Below, piece after piece: positions 1 to 9,377 of a stretch of DNA of 53,920 bases. The notes below the pieces were generated by a model. It did no database searches, had not been told where the DNA came from, and saw only the letters and a list, made by a program, of their open reading frames with translations. A program made the position numbers and the translations under genes. Source of the stretch: an uncultured Bacteroidales bacterium (lineage in GTDB: Bacteria > Bacteroidota > Bacteroidia > Bacteroidales > Marinilabiliaceae); NCBI GenBank assembly GCA_945607565.1, contig CALYZD010000006.1, positions 1 to 53,920 of the forward strand, in the 5' to 3' direction. Every line of letters begins with the position of its first letter. Within the stretch, counting starts at the first letter, position 1.

Positions 1-1539
1 CGCTTCAGCCTGGGCCTCGACATCGACAACGCCCGCCTCTGGAGCCCCGACGAGCCCAACCTCTACACGCTGCACGTCGACGTGCTGGCCGACGGCCGAC
101 CGGCTGACACCCACACGCAGCGCTTCGGCATCCGCCAGATCGACATACGCCCCGAAGGCCTCTGGCTCAACGGCCGGCGCACCTTCTTGCGCGGCGTCAA
201 CCGGCATCAGGAATACCCCTACGTGGGCTACGCCGCCGGCGACAACGCACAGTGGCGCGACGCCTACCGCATCAAGCAGGGCGGCTTCGACTATGTGCGA
301 TGCAGCCACTATCCGCCCTCGCCCGCATTCCTCGACGCCTGCGACGAGCTGGGCATAATGGTGCTCGACGCCATCCTTGGCTGGCAGTATTTCGGCGACT
401 CGGCCTTTCAGGCGCACGCCTTGGCATCGTCGCAGCAGCTCATACGCCGCGACCGCAACCACCCCTGCGTGCTGGCCTGGGAGCTCAGCATCAACGAGAC
501 ACGGATGCCGCAGTCGTTCATCGAAGCGGCAGGCCGCATAGTGCGCGCCGAGCAGGCCGGCGGCTACATGGCCGGATGGGTGCGCGGCGGATACGACGTC
601 TACATCGAGGCGCGCCAGCACCGCAAGGGCGTGGACCCGAGCCGCCCGCTGATTGTGTCGGAATATGGCGACTGGGAATATTATGCGCAGAACGCCGGCT
701 TCAACCAGGAGGGCTGGGCCGACCTGATGGCCGAGGAGCGCAACAGCCGTCAGCCGCGCGGGGCGGGCGAGATGCGTCTGCTGCGCCAGGCCACCAACGT
801 GCAGGAGGCCCACAACGACAATCTTGGCACCCATGCCTTTGCCGACGGCTATTGGGTGATGTTCGACTACAACCGCGGCTATGCCGACGACATCGAATAT
901 TCGGGGCTGATGGACATCACGCGTCTGCCCAAGCCGGCGTGGCACTTCTTCCGCAGCCAGCGCGACATAGGGCGCGGAGCCTTCGGCGAGCCGATGGTCC
1001 ACATAGCCTCGGAGTGGAAGCCCGGAGTGAGCCGCGGCGTGCGCGTCTTCAGCAACTGCGATGAGGTCGAACTCCTGCTCGACGGCCGCTCGCTTGGCCG
1101 CCGCCGTCCCGACACGGGCAGCATCTGCCGCAATCTGCCCCATCCGCCCTTCACCTTCGACGTGGACTGCACCGCACCCGGCAAGCTGACGGCCAACGGC
1201 TATCACAACGGGACGCTCGTGGCCTCTCACGACGTCATCAGCGCAGGCCGCCCGTCGGCACTCCGCCTGGCGGTGGACGTGAGCGGACGCAAGCCCGAGC
1301 GCGGCGTGGCCGACCTCGTGTTCGTCTATGCATCGATAGTGGACAGCTTGGGCACCGTGGTGACATCGGCGCAGGGCAGCGTCAGCTTCGAGTGCGAGGG
1401 CGACGCCCAGATAGTGGGCCCCGCCACAGTGCCCGCCGAGGCCGGCATAGCGCCGCTGATGGTGCGCCTGGGCAGCAGCCCCGAGCCCTGCCGCATCCGC
1501 GCCGTGTGCGACGGCATGGAGGCCGAAACAAAAATGTGA
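1..1539 (+). CDS. GH2 family beta-galactosidase, C-terminal part (5' end cut by window)
   Basis: The frame is open from base 1, so the gene starts upstream. The first residues contain LWSPDEPNLYTL, the usual end of the GH2 jelly-roll/Ig region, followed by the (beta/alpha)8 catalytic barrel. GVNRHQEYP and VRCSHYPPSPAFLDACDELG are barrel-entry motifs of the family. The likely acid/base Glu is in WELSINE (codon 496-498) and the likely nucleophile is the Glu of VSEYGD (codon 661-663). The region after about base 1010 (FSNCDEVELLLDGRSLGR) looks like the C-terminal Ig-like/DUF4982-type module. It sits 73 bp before susC. Next to a GH53 galactanase, the natural role is to release galactose from beta-1,4-galacto-oligosaccharides, probably in the periplasm. 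No signal peptide can be checked because the N-terminus is missing. Confidence 0.9.
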   Translation, partial: RFSLGLDIDNARLWSPDEPNLYTLHVDVLADGRPADTHTQRFGIRQIDIRPEGLWLNGRRTFLRGVNRHQEYPYVGYAAGDNAQWRDAYRIKQGGFDYVRCSHYPPSPAFLDACDELGIMVLDAILGWQYFGDSAFQAHALASSQQLIRRDRNHPCVLAWELSINETRMPQSFIEAAGRIVRAEQAGGYMAGWVRGGYDVYIEARQHRKGVDPSRPLIVSEYGDWEYYAQNAGFNQEGWADLMAEERNSRQPRGAGEMRLLRQATNVQEAHNDNLGTHAFADGYWVMFDYNRGYADDIEYSGLMDITRLPKPAWHFFRSQRDIGRGAFGEPMVHIASEWKPGVSRGVRVFSNCDEVELLLDGRSLGRRRPDTGSICRNLPHPPFTFDVDCTAPGKLTANGYHNGTLVASHDVISAGRPSALRLAVDVSGRKPERGVADLVFVYASIVDSLGTVVTSAQGSVSFECEGDAQIVGPATVPAEAGIAPLMVRLGSSPEPCRIRAVCDGMEAETKM

Positions 1540-1612
1540 CAGCACACCCTAAATATCAAACCAAAACCAATGGCTCGCGCTGTCGGGCCAAAACAACCAA
1601 AACAAAAAGAAT

Positions 1613-4570
1613 ATGAATCGTTTGAAAACACTTTCTGCACAGTTGGTCAGGCAAGGCCTGCTGCTGTGGCTGATTGCGACGGCCGGTGCGGCCGTGGCAC
1701 AGAATGTTAGCGTGAGCGGCACCGTGTCCGACGCCGGCGGAATGCCCCTGCCGGGCGTGGCCGTGATGGTGCCGGGGACCACCACGGGCACCGTCACCGA
1801 TTTTGACGGAAAATACAACATCAGCGTCGACCGCAACGGGCGGCTGGTCTTCTCGTTCATCGGCTTCGAGTCCGACACGGCCGATGTGGCCGGGCGCACG
1901 GTCATCGACGTCCGCCTCTACGAAGAGATGCAGAACCTGAGCGACGTGGTGGTGGTGGGCTACGGCACGCAGCGCAAGAAGGACCTGACCGGCTCCATCA
2001 CCTCCGTCAGCAGCGACGACTTCAACGGCGGCCTGGTCAGCTCGCCCGAGCAGCTCATCAGCGGCAAGGTGGCCGGCGTGCAGATAATGCAGTCCAACGG
2101 CTCGCCCACCTCGGGCAGCACCATCCGCATCCGCGGCGGCGCGTCGCTCAACGCCAGCAACGACCCTCTGATTGTGCTCGACGGTGTGCCCCTCGAGATT
2201 GGCGGCATCAGCGGCAACTCCAACAACTTCATGTCGCTGATCAACCCCAACGACATCGAGAGCATGACGGTGCTCAAAGATGCCTCGTCGACGGCCATCT
2301 ACGGCTCGCGTGCGTCCAACGGCGTCATCATCATCACCACCAAAAAGGGCTCGCAGACGGGCATCAAGGTGCAGGCTTCGACCACGCACTCCATTCAGCA
2401 CGCCCACACGTTTGCCGACATGCTCTCGCGCGATGAGTTCGTCAGAGTGGTCAAGGCCGAGGCCACCGAAGCCCGTCAGGCGCTGCTGGGCACGGCCGAC
2501 ACCGACTGGAACGACGAGATCTACCGCCTGGCCTACGGCACCGACAACAACGTCAGCATCAGCGGCAGCCTCTTCGACGTGCCCGTCAGACTGTCGGTGG
2601 GCTACTACAATCAGGACGGCGTGCTCGACACCGACAATGCCGAGCGCTTCACCGGCGCGCTGACCGTGACGCCCTCGTTCTTCGACGACAAGTTGCGCCT
2701 GAACATCAACGGCAAGGCTTCGCTCAACAACAACCGCTTCGCCGCCGACGGCGCCATCTGGAACGCCGCCACATGGAACCCCACGCTGCCCGTCTATTCG
2801 GGTGAGGACAAGTCGGTCTTCGGCGGATTCACCGAGGCCGTCAGCGGCGGAATGCCCGTCAACGGCGCCACGGCCAACCCCGTGGGCCTGCTCGAGATGC
2901 ACGGCTCGCAGAGCACCGTCAAACGTCTGGTGGGCAACTTCGACATCGACTACAAGATGCACTTCATGCCCGAACTGCGCCTGCACGCCACACTGGGCGG
3001 CGACTATGCCGAGGGCGAGGGCGAGGTCTACATCCCCGAGGTGGCCTTCGAGAGCTACACCACCGGCGGCCGCGACTACAAATACGGCCCGCAGAAGAAC
3101 TCGAACCGCCTGCTGACGGCCTATCTGAACTACTACAAATATTTCGACAACATCAATTCGACCCTCGACCTGACGGCCGGCTACGACTACCAGCACTGGA
3201 AGAGCCGCACGCCGCAGTATGACATAACCAACTGCGCCGGCGAAGTGCAGTCGACAGTGGCCGCCGCCGACCAGCGCCACGTGCTGCTGTCCTACTACGC
3301 CCGCGCCAACTTCGCCTTCGACGAGCGCTACATGCTGACGGCTACCGTGCGCCGCGACGGCACGTCGCGCTTCTCCGACGACAACCGCTGGGGCACCTTC
3401 CCGTCGGTGGCTCTGGCCTGGAGGCTGAGCGAGGAGTCGTTTCTGAGCGGCGCCGACTTCCTGAGCGACCTCAAGGTGCGCCTCTCCTACGGCGTCACCG
3501 GCCAGCAGGACGGCATCGGCAACTATAACTATCTGCCCGTCTACACCATCGGACAGGGCAACGCGCAGTATCAGCTCGGCGACGAATTCGTGACCACCTA
3601 CCGCCCCGAAGCCTACGTGGCCGACCTGAAGTGGGAGACCACCGAGTCGTTCAACTACGGCTTCGACTTCGGATTCCTCGACAACCGCATCGGCGGCAGC
3701 TTCGACTTCTACACCCGCAAGACCAAGGACCTGCTGGCCACCGTGCCCTCGGCCGCCGGCACCAACTTCGACAAGACCATCCTGACCAACGTGGGCAACG
3801 TCGAGAGCAAGGGCATCGAGTTCAGCCTCAACGTGACCCCCGTCAAGACCGAGAAGTGGAACTGGGACCTGAGCTTCAACCTGACCTGGCAGGACACCGA
3901 GATAACCAACCTCTCGCTCGTCAGCAGCTCGGCCGTGACCAACACGCTGGTGGGCCCCAGCATCGACTCCTACCAGTTCCAGGTGTTCACCGAAGGCTAC
4001 GCGCCCTACATGTTCTACCTCTATCATCAGCTCTACGACGAGAACGGACGGCCCATCGAGGGCGCCTATGCCGACATCAACAACGACGGCCAGGTCAACA
4101 CCGACGACCGCTACCGCTGCCACTCGCCCGCGCCCGACTACATCATGGGCCTGAGCACCAGCCTGCAGTACGGCAAGTGGACGCTCAGCACCAGCCTCAG
4201 GGCCAACATCGGCAACTACGTCTACAACGGCATGCAGATGAACACCGGCGCATTCGGCACCATGAGCTACAACGACTTCCAGCTCAACAACCTGTCGAGC
4301 AGCTATCTCGAGACCGGATTCCAGACGCGCCAGCACCTGTCGGACTACTATCTCGAGAACGCCTCGTTCCTCAAGATGGACAACCTGACGCTGGGCTACA
4401 ACTTCGGCAAGGTGGCCGGTCTGTTCAACCTCAGCGCCACGGCCATGGTTCAGAACGTATTCACGATCACCGACTATTCGGGCGTCGACCCCGAAGTGCC
4501 CGAGGGCATGGACAATTCGTTCTATCCGCGTCCTACAATCTATTCAATCGGTTTGGGTATAGAATTCTAA
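1613..4570 (+). CDS. SusC/RagA-family TonB-dependent outer-membrane transporter
   Basis: This is the outer-membrane import channel for oligosaccharides, powered by TonB, 985 residues, typical for SusC. It has an N-terminal signal peptide (hydrophobic core around residues 15-28, cut near AVAQ), then a carboxypeptidase-D-like plug-associated domain (VSGTVSDAGGMPLPGVAVMV, residues about 33-105). The plug follows (LSDVVVVGYGTQRKKDLTGS, VRIRG-type segment, VLKDASSTAIYGSRASNGVI). A long 22-strand-type barrel ends in the aromatic IGLGIEF. Start chosen at the ATG directly before the signal peptide. It precedes susD by 13 bp and forms the SusCD lid-and-barrel pair with it. By context the substrate is beta-1,4-galactan oligosaccharide; that is inferred from the GH53 and GH2 neighbours, not from the transporter itself. 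Confidence 0.97.
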   Translation: MNRLKTLSAQLVRQGLLLWLIATAGAAVAQNVSVSGTVSDAGGMPLPGVAVMVPGTTTGTVTDFDGKYNISVDRNGRLVFSFIGFESDTADVAGRTVIDVRLYEEMQNLSDVVVVGYGTQRKKDLTGSITSVSSDDFNGGLVSSPEQLISGKVAGVQIMQSNGSPTSGSTIRIRGGASLNASNDPLIVLDGVPLEIGGISGNSNNFMSLINPNDIESMTVLKDASSTAIYGSRASNGVIIITTKKGSQTGIKVQASTTHSIQHAHTFADMLSRDEFVRVVKAEATEARQALLGTADTDWNDEIYRLAYGTDNNVSISGSLFDVPVRLSVGYYNQDGVLDTDNAERFTGALTVTPSFFDDKLRLNINGKASLNNNRFAADGAIWNAATWNPTLPVYSGEDKSVFGGFTEAVSGGMPVNGATANPVGLLEMHGSQSTVKRLVGNFDIDYKMHFMPELRLHATLGGDYAEGEGEVYIPEVAFESYTTGGRDYKYGPQKNSNRLLTAYLNYYKYFDNINSTLDLTAGYDYQHWKSRTPQYDITNCAGEVQSTVAAADQRHVLLSYYARANFAFDERYMLTATVRRDGTSRFSDDNRWGTFPSVALAWRLSEESFLSGADFLSDLKVRLSYGVTGQQDGIGNYNYLPVYTIGQGNAQYQLGDEFVTTYRPEAYVADLKWETTESFNYGFDFGFLDNRIGGSFDFYTRKTKDLLATVPSAAGTNFDKTILTNVGNVESKGIEFSLNVTPVKTEKWNWDLSFNLTWQDTEITNLSLVSSSAVTNTLVGPSIDSYQFQVFTEGYAPYMFYLYHQLYDENGRPIEGAYADINNDGQVNTDDRYRCHSPAPDYIMGLSTSLQYGKWTLSTSLRANIGNYVYNGMQMNTGAFGTMSYNDFQLNNLSSSYLETGFQTRQHLSDYYLENASFLKMDNLTLGYNFGKVAGLFNLSATAMVQNVFTITDYSGVDPEVPEGMDNSFYPRPTIYSIGLGIEF

Positions 4571-4583
4571 AAATCAGAAAGCA

Positions 4584-6179
4584 ATGAAACGATTAACATC
4601 CATAATAGCCTCAATGGCAATGGTCGCCGCAGCAGCTTGCACCGACGACCTCGATCAGGCACCGCACATCGAAGACACGTCGGAAACCGTCTACGCCGAC
4701 GCCGCCAACTACAAGAGCGTCATGGCCAAAGTCTACGCCTCGCTCGTCCTCTCGGGTCAGGAGCGCACCGACGCCGACCTCTCGACCGCCAACCGCGACG
4801 GCACCTACATGCGCGCCTACATCAACCTGCAGGAAGACGGCACCGACGAGATGGCCTGCGTCTGGCTCTCGGGCGACAACTGCTCGGGGCTGACCTATCT
4901 GAGCTGGGACTCGAACGACGCCTGGGTGTCGGACTTCTACTATCGCGCCTACTACACCGTGGCGCTGGCCAACGAGTTTCTGCGCAACGCCCAGGACGGA
5001 CAGATAGCCCGCTTCTCGGCCGCCGAGCAGGACGCCATCCGCAGCTATCGGGCCGAAGTCCGCTTTGTGCGCGCACTCAGCTATTCGCACCTGATGGACT
5101 GCTTCGTGGAGCTGCCCTTCGTCGACGAGAACGACGCCGTGGGAGCGTTCGTGCCGCCGGTCTACAACCGCTCGCAGATGTTCGAATACGTGCAGGCCGA
5201 GCTCAAGGACATTGCCGACAACGACAACGGCCTGCCCGCCACCAACGAATACGCCCGCGCCTGCAAGGCCGCCGCTTGGACCCTGCTGGCCAAGAACTAC
5301 CTGAACGCCGAGGTCTACACCGGCACGCCGCACTGGTCCGACTGCATCACCTACTGCCGCAAGGTGCTCGACGCCGGCTATCAGCTCCACTCCGACTACA
5401 CGCTGCTCTTCAACGCCGACAACCATCTGCGCACCGACGAGATAATCTTCGCCCTCGCGCTCGACAACGAGCACACCTGCGCCTACGGCGCCACCACGCT
5501 GCTGGTGTGCGGCTCGGTTCTGGGCGGCTCGACCATGCAGCCGGCCAACTACGGCGTGTCGAGCGCATGGAGCATGTTCAGGGCACGCGGCGCGTTCGCC
5601 AACCTCTTCACCTACGGCGGCTCGTCGCTCGTGACCGCCGACTCGCGCTGCAAGCTCTACACCGACGGCCAGGAGCAGTACATCACCGACGAGCCTGACA
5701 AGTATCAGACCCAAGGCTACGCCTACGAGAAGTTCACAAACCTGACCGACACCCGCAACATGGCCGGCGGCAGCACCGAGAACGGCGTCTGCACCGACTT
5801 CCCGCTCATGCGCCTTGCCGACGTCAAGCTGATGTTGGCCGAGAGCGTGCTCCGCGGAGGCGAAGGCGCCACCATGCAGGACGCCCTCGACGCCGTCAAC
5901 TCGCTGCGCACGCGCGCCTTCGGCGACGACAGCCACAACCTGGCCCAGTCCGACCTGACGCTCGACCTGATAATCGACGAGCGCGGACGCGAGCTCTTCC
6001 TCGAATGCACCCGCCGCACCGACCTCATCCGCTTCGGCCTGTTCACCACCGACCAATATCTGTGGGAATGGAAGGGCGGAGTGGCCGAGGGTAGAGCCGT
6101 CGACAGCAAATACAACCACTATCCGGTGCCCGCCACCGAGATGACCGCCAATCCGAACATCAAGAACGAAGGCTATTAA
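4584..6179 (+). CDS. SusD/RagB-family surface glycan-binding lipoprotein
   Basis: 531 residues. A lipoprotein signal ends at Cys19 (AAAAC), followed by TDDLD; acidic residues just after the cysteine are the Bacteroidota surface-export signal. The body has the SusD pattern: a TPR-rich N-terminal half (YYRAYYTVALANEFLRNA, IRSYRAEVRFVRALSYSHLMDCF) and a C-terminal half with PLMRLADVKLMLAESVLRGG and IIDERGRELFLECTRRTDLIRFG. The end NPNIKNEGY is typical (nPnl.QN-like). It caps the SusC barrel and captures oligosaccharides. It lies 13 bp after susC and 22 bp before the next lipoprotein gene, so a single transcript is likely. Confidence 0.97.
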   Translation: MKRLTSIIASMAMVAAAACTDDLDQAPHIEDTSETVYADAANYKSVMAKVYASLVLSGQERTDADLSTANRDGTYMRAYINLQEDGTDEMACVWLSGDNCSGLTYLSWDSNDAWVSDFYYRAYYTVALANEFLRNAQDGQIARFSAAEQDAIRSYRAEVRFVRALSYSHLMDCFVELPFVDENDAVGAFVPPVYNRSQMFEYVQAELKDIADNDNGLPATNEYARACKAAAWTLLAKNYLNAEVYTGTPHWSDCITYCRKVLDAGYQLHSDYTLLFNADNHLRTDEIIFALALDNEHTCAYGATTLLVCGSVLGGSTMQPANYGVSSAWSMFRARGAFANLFTYGGSSLVTADSRCKLYTDGQEQYITDEPDKYQTQGYAYEKFTNLTDTRNMAGGSTENGVCTDFPLMRLADVKLMLAESVLRGGEGATMQDALDAVNSLRTRAFGDDSHNLAQSDLTLDLIIDERGRELFLECTRRTDLIRFGLFTTDQYLWEWKGGVAEGRAVDSKYNHYPVPATEMTANPNIKNEGY

Positions 6180-6201
6180 TCAACTTTAAAGATTTATCAG
6201 T

Positions 6202-7902
6202 ATGAAAACCAGCATATTTTCGACAATCGCGGCCGCGCTTTGCCTCGTAGCCTGCGACGACGACAAGGAAACGCTCGTCGTCAGCGGAATGGGCAGCGCC
6301 ACGCTGACCTGCAGCGCCGCCGGCACAAGCATCGAGCTCGATGCCGACAAGGCCGACGAGGAGGCCGTCTCCTTCACCTGGCAGAACGCCGACCTCGCAC
6401 TCTCGAACCCCGACTACGCTCTGCCCGAAATGGTGCAGAACAAGCTCCAGTTCTCCACCTCCGACACGTTCGACCCCATGGTGTCGGTCAGCGTCGGCAC
6501 GGGCAATCAGGCCAGCTTCACCGGAGCCGAGCTCAACAGCACCGTCTTCAGGCTGGGCGTGGGCGATGCGGGCGCCGACATCTTCGTGCGCATGGCATCG
6601 GTCTATGGCAGCAACCAGGCCGAGCACTACAGCGGCGCCGTCACATTCTTCGTGCGCCCGTTCGTGCTCGACATGACCACACTGCGCATCTTCAGCCGCT
6701 CGGGCGACGAGGTGGGCGACGAGGTGGCTCACCTCTACTCGCCCGACTCCGACCGCAACTACGCCGGCTTTGTGGTGACGCCCGGTACGTGGTTCAACTT
6801 CTATGCCTTTGAGGGCGACGACACCCAGCTGGGCACCGACGCCAACTGGACGGCCTTCAGCCTCATCGAGTCGACCAACAACATGTGGTTCCCCGACGCC
6901 AAGGGCGCCTTCTACGTCACCGCCAGCGTGCCCGACGCCGAGTGGACCTGCCTGCACCTGGGCGACGTTACCTTTGCCGGCGGAGCCGAAGCGGCTGTGG
7001 CCGTGGCCGACGCATCGGCCGCCACGCTGACGGCCATCGTCACCACCACCGACGCTGACGCCGCCATCACCGTCAGCGGCACCGGCAAGCGCTACGACCT
7101 GACCACAGGCACCGACGCCGGCGCCGATGTCGAATACGCCTTCGCCTTCGAGGCCGACGGCTCGCTCGGCTTCGTCAGCGGCAGCACCGCCGGCACCGCA
7201 CTCACCATTGCCGAGGCCGGCACCTACACCATCACCCTCAGCCTCGACGGCGCACGGCCCGCCTACACCATCGAGTCGGGCGCGGCCGAAATGCCCGTGC
7301 CGCAGCTCGAACAGGTCTACCTCATCGGCCTCGACGACAACATCTTCGGCGGATGGTCGTTCGACCACAGCGTGCTCAGCCACTCGGCCGACAGCGTCTT
7401 CACCGGAGTGCTCTGGGTCGACTCGCAATGGGGCTTCCAGGTGGCCACGGTCAAGGACGACTGGGGCTCGGTCTATAAGCTCGGCGAAACCGAAGGCACC
7501 ATAGCATGGGGCGGCTCCGACAACATCCCCGCACCCGAGGCAGGCCTCTACCGCATCAGCATCGACCTGAAGAATCTGACCTACTCGTTCGAAGCCGTCA
7601 CGCTCGGCGACGTCCTCTACGTGGTGGGCCTCAACAACGACTGGGACACCTTCATCGAAATAGCCAAGACCGACGCCGAGGGCGTCTACTCGGGCGCCAT
7701 CGAGGTGACGCTCAAGTCCGACTGGGGCTTCCAGATTCTGGTCGACAAGAGCGACTGGGACACCAAGTTCGGCGGCGCCGACGGCAAGCTCGTCTTCGGC
7801 CAGAACCTGACCGACCCGGCCGAGGAGACTGCCGGCACCTACACCCTGACGGTCAACCTGCGCGAGGCCACCTACTCGCTCACGGCCGCCGAATCTGAAT
7901 GA
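6202..7902 (+). CDS. SusE/SusF-like surface glycan-binding lipoprotein
   Basis: 566 residues. The signal ends at Cys18 (CLVAC) and is followed by DDDKE, an acidic surface-export signal. Residues about 25-150 match the SusE/F N-terminal Ig-like domain. At least two C-terminal beta-sandwich modules are recognisable as repeats of each other: residues about 371-470 (VYLIGLDDNIFGGW, WGFQVATVKDDW) and about 472-566 (LYVVGLNNDWDTF, WGFQILVDKSDW). A more diverged, similar module lies at about 155-260. Exposed tryptophans in such modules usually bind glycan. The gene follows susD by 22 bp. It occupies the place of the surface glycan-binding protein in galactan loci; glycan specificity is inferred from neighbours only. 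Confidence 0.85.
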   Translation: MKTSIFSTIAAALCLVACDDDKETLVVSGMGSATLTCSAAGTSIELDADKADEEAVSFTWQNADLALSNPDYALPEMVQNKLQFSTSDTFDPMVSVSVGTGNQASFTGAELNSTVFRLGVGDAGADIFVRMASVYGSNQAEHYSGAVTFFVRPFVLDMTTLRIFSRSGDEVGDEVAHLYSPDSDRNYAGFVVTPGTWFNFYAFEGDDTQLGTDANWTAFSLIESTNNMWFPDAKGAFYVTASVPDAEWTCLHLGDVTFAGGAEAAVAVADASAATLTAIVTTTDADAAITVSGTGKRYDLTTGTDAGADVEYAFAFEADGSLGFVSGSTAGTALTIAEAGTYTITLSLDGARPAYTIESGAAEMPVPQLEQVYLIGLDDNIFGGWSFDHSVLSHSADSVFTGVLWVDSQWGFQVATVKDDWGSVYKLGETEGTIAWGGSDNIPAPEAGLYRISIDLKNLTYSFEAVTLGDVLYVVGLNNDWDTFIEIAKTDAEGVYSGAIEVTLKSDWGFQILVDKSDWDTKFGGADGKLVFGQNLTDPAEETAGTYTLTVNLREATYSLTAAESE

Positions 7903-7922
7903 ACCGAATAAAAAACAACCCT

Positions 7923-7960
7923 GCGCGGCCGGCGGACACCACTGCCGCCGGCCCGCTTTT
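7923..7960 (+). terminator. GC-rich hairpin plus short T-run between binding protein and GH53 gene
   Basis: Arms 7927-7935 and 7945-7953 pair over 9 bp, with three more pairs (7923-7925 with 7954-7956) across a one-base bulge. The loop is 7936-7944 and TTTT follows at 7957-7960. It lies 20 bp after the stop of the binding-protein gene and 22 bp before the GH53 ATG. It looks like a leaky intrinsic terminator or an mRNA-stabilising 3' hairpin inside the operon. Confidence 0.6.
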
Positions 7961-7982
7961 CTCAACCAGAAAGAAAAAGACG

Positions 7983-9185
7983 ATGATTACCAACAAACTG
8001 ATTTCCATTGCGGTGGCGGCAGCCATGATGGCCGCAGGCTGCTCGCGCGACTACAACGACGACATCCGCGACGAATACGGCTCGCTGCTCGACACTCCCT
8101 CCGACGACACCCCCTCCGACGACGTGGAGCACCACTTTGACCCGACGCTGGTGATGGGCGCCGACATCTCGCTGCTGCCCTCCTACGAAGCTGCCGGCTC
8201 GGTCTATCGCGACGCCGCCGGCAACGCCTCCGACGCGCTCACGCTCTTCGCCCAGGCCTCCATGACCACCATGCGCGTCCGCCTCTTTGTGGACCCCACC
8301 GGCACCGACAAGGCCGTGGTCCAGGACCTCGACTACGTCACGTCGCTCTGCCAGCGCCTTGTGGGTGCGGGCTTCGGGGTGATGCTCGACTTCCACTATT
8401 CCGACACCTGGGCCGACCCCGTCAAGCAGTACAAGCCGGCCGCATGGGAAGGCCTCACCGGCTCTGACCTGACCGACCGCGTCTACACCTACACCAAAGA
8501 CTGCCTCGAGCACCTCAAGGCCGCCGGCGTGGTGCCCACGCACATTCAGGTGGGCAACGAGATTACGTCGGGCATGATATGGGAAGACGGTCGCATCAGC
8601 TACGGCTCCGACACCAACTGGAGCACCTTCGCCGCCCTCTTCAACAGCGGCGCCAAGGCCTGCCGCGAGGTCTGCCCCGACGCCAAGGTCATCCTGCACA
8701 TCGAGCGTCCCGGCAAGCTCGACCTGCAGAAGCAGTTCATCCAGCGCGCCATGGCCTTCAACTTCGACTTCGACGTGCTCGGCCTGAGCTACTATCCCAT
8801 CTGGTCCGACCACGGCACCATCGAGGCCTTCTCGGCCACGCTCGACTACTACGCCCAGACCTACCCCGACATTGCGGTGATGGTCTGCGAGTTCTCCTAC
8901 AACTATGCGTGGTATCCCACCGACGCCACCTTCGACTACACCTCCGTCTACCCGGCCACCGCCGAAGGCCAGCGCCTCTTCACCGCCGACCTGATTGCGA
9001 TGCTGCGCACGCACTCCAACGTCACCGGCCTCTTCTGGTGGTTTGCCGAAGAGAACGAGAAGAACGACGCCGGCTACACCGGAATCCTCTCCAACTGGAT
9101 CAACCGCGGCCTCTTCGACAACACCACCGGCTGCGCCCTGCCTGCCATGGACGAGCTGAGCCGATTCCTCGAAATACGCGAATAG
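7983..9185 (+). CDS. GH53 endo-beta-1,4-galactanase lipoprotein
   Basis: The enzyme cuts internal beta-1,4 bonds of galactan (type I arabinogalactan, pectin side chains). 400 residues from this ATG. An upstream in-frame start at 7899 would overlap the previous gene and put 28 polar residues and a terminator-like hairpin ahead of the signal peptide, so I reject it. The signal ends at Cys20 (MAAGC). GH53 landmarks are clear: VMGADISLLPSYE, MLDFHYSDTWADP, the acid/base Glu in IQVGNEIT and the nucleophile Glu in MVCEFSYNY, then FWWFAEENEKND and the C-terminal GLFD segment. An acidic linker (about residues 35-48, DTPSDDTPSDD) tethers the domain to the lipid anchor. With SusCD and the GH2 enzyme this defines the locus as a galactan locus. 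Confidence 0.95.
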   Translation: MITNKLISIAVAAAMMAAGCSRDYNDDIRDEYGSLLDTPSDDTPSDDVEHHFDPTLVMGADISLLPSYEAAGSVYRDAAGNASDALTLFAQASMTTMRVRLFVDPTGTDKAVVQDLDYVTSLCQRLVGAGFGVMLDFHYSDTWADPVKQYKPAAWEGLTGSDLTDRVYTYTKDCLEHLKAAGVVPTHIQVGNEITSGMIWEDGRISYGSDTNWSTFAALFNSGAKACREVCPDAKVILHIERPGKLDLQKQFIQRAMAFNFDFDVLGLSYYPIWSDHGTIEAFSATLDYYAQTYPDIAVMVCEFSYNYAWYPTDATFDYTSVYPATAEGQRLFTADLIAMLRTHSNVTGLFWWFAEENEKNDAGYTGILSNWINRGLFDNTTGCALPAMDELSRFLEIRE

Positions 9186-9218
9186 CCAATCATAGATTCT
9201 TTTTTATTTGAGACTGAA

Positions 9219-9256
9219 AAAGGGAGCGCGGCCCACTTGCGGGCTGCGCTCCCTTT
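9219..9256. terminator. Bidirectional hairpin after the galactan locus
   Basis: Arms 9219-9234 and 9241-9256 pair over 16 bp with one G-T wobble; the loop is ACTTGC. On the minus strand the stem is followed by a T-rich run (complement of A9217-A9221), so it can end the M16 peptidase transcript. On the plus strand it lies 33 bp after the GH53 stop. Confidence 0.75.
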
Positions 9257-9295
9257 GCCGTTGTGCGGGCCGCAGTCGCCCCCGCGCGGAAACGA

Positions 9296-9341
9296 CGACG
9301 GCTGCCGTGAGCGTATCTCTCAGCGGCAGCCGTCGGTTTTT
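9296..9341 (+). terminator. Rho-independent terminator of the galactan operon
   Basis: Arms 9296-9311 and 9319-9335 pair with a single bulged C; TTTTT follows at 9337-9341. It reads in the plus direction and is the second hairpin in tandem between the convergent GH53 and M16 genes. Confidence 0.8.
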
Positions 9342-9377
9342 GTTCAGGTTTTTTAGTCGTCAGTCGGGATGCCCGGG

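Noticed and set aside
1556-4336. 926-codon open frame antisense to susC
   Set aside because: It mirrors GC-rich codons of susC, is composed of Val/Gly/Ala/His-rich sequence with no domain, and susC itself is a perfect family match.
4611-7965. Long minus-strand frames (502 and 601 codons) opposite susD and the binding-protein gene
   Set aside because: Same effect of GC-rich third positions; no start context or family similarity.
7899-7982. Longer N-terminus for the GH53 enzyme
   Set aside because: It would overlap the previous stop, run through a hairpin and bury the lipoprotein signal 28 residues inside.
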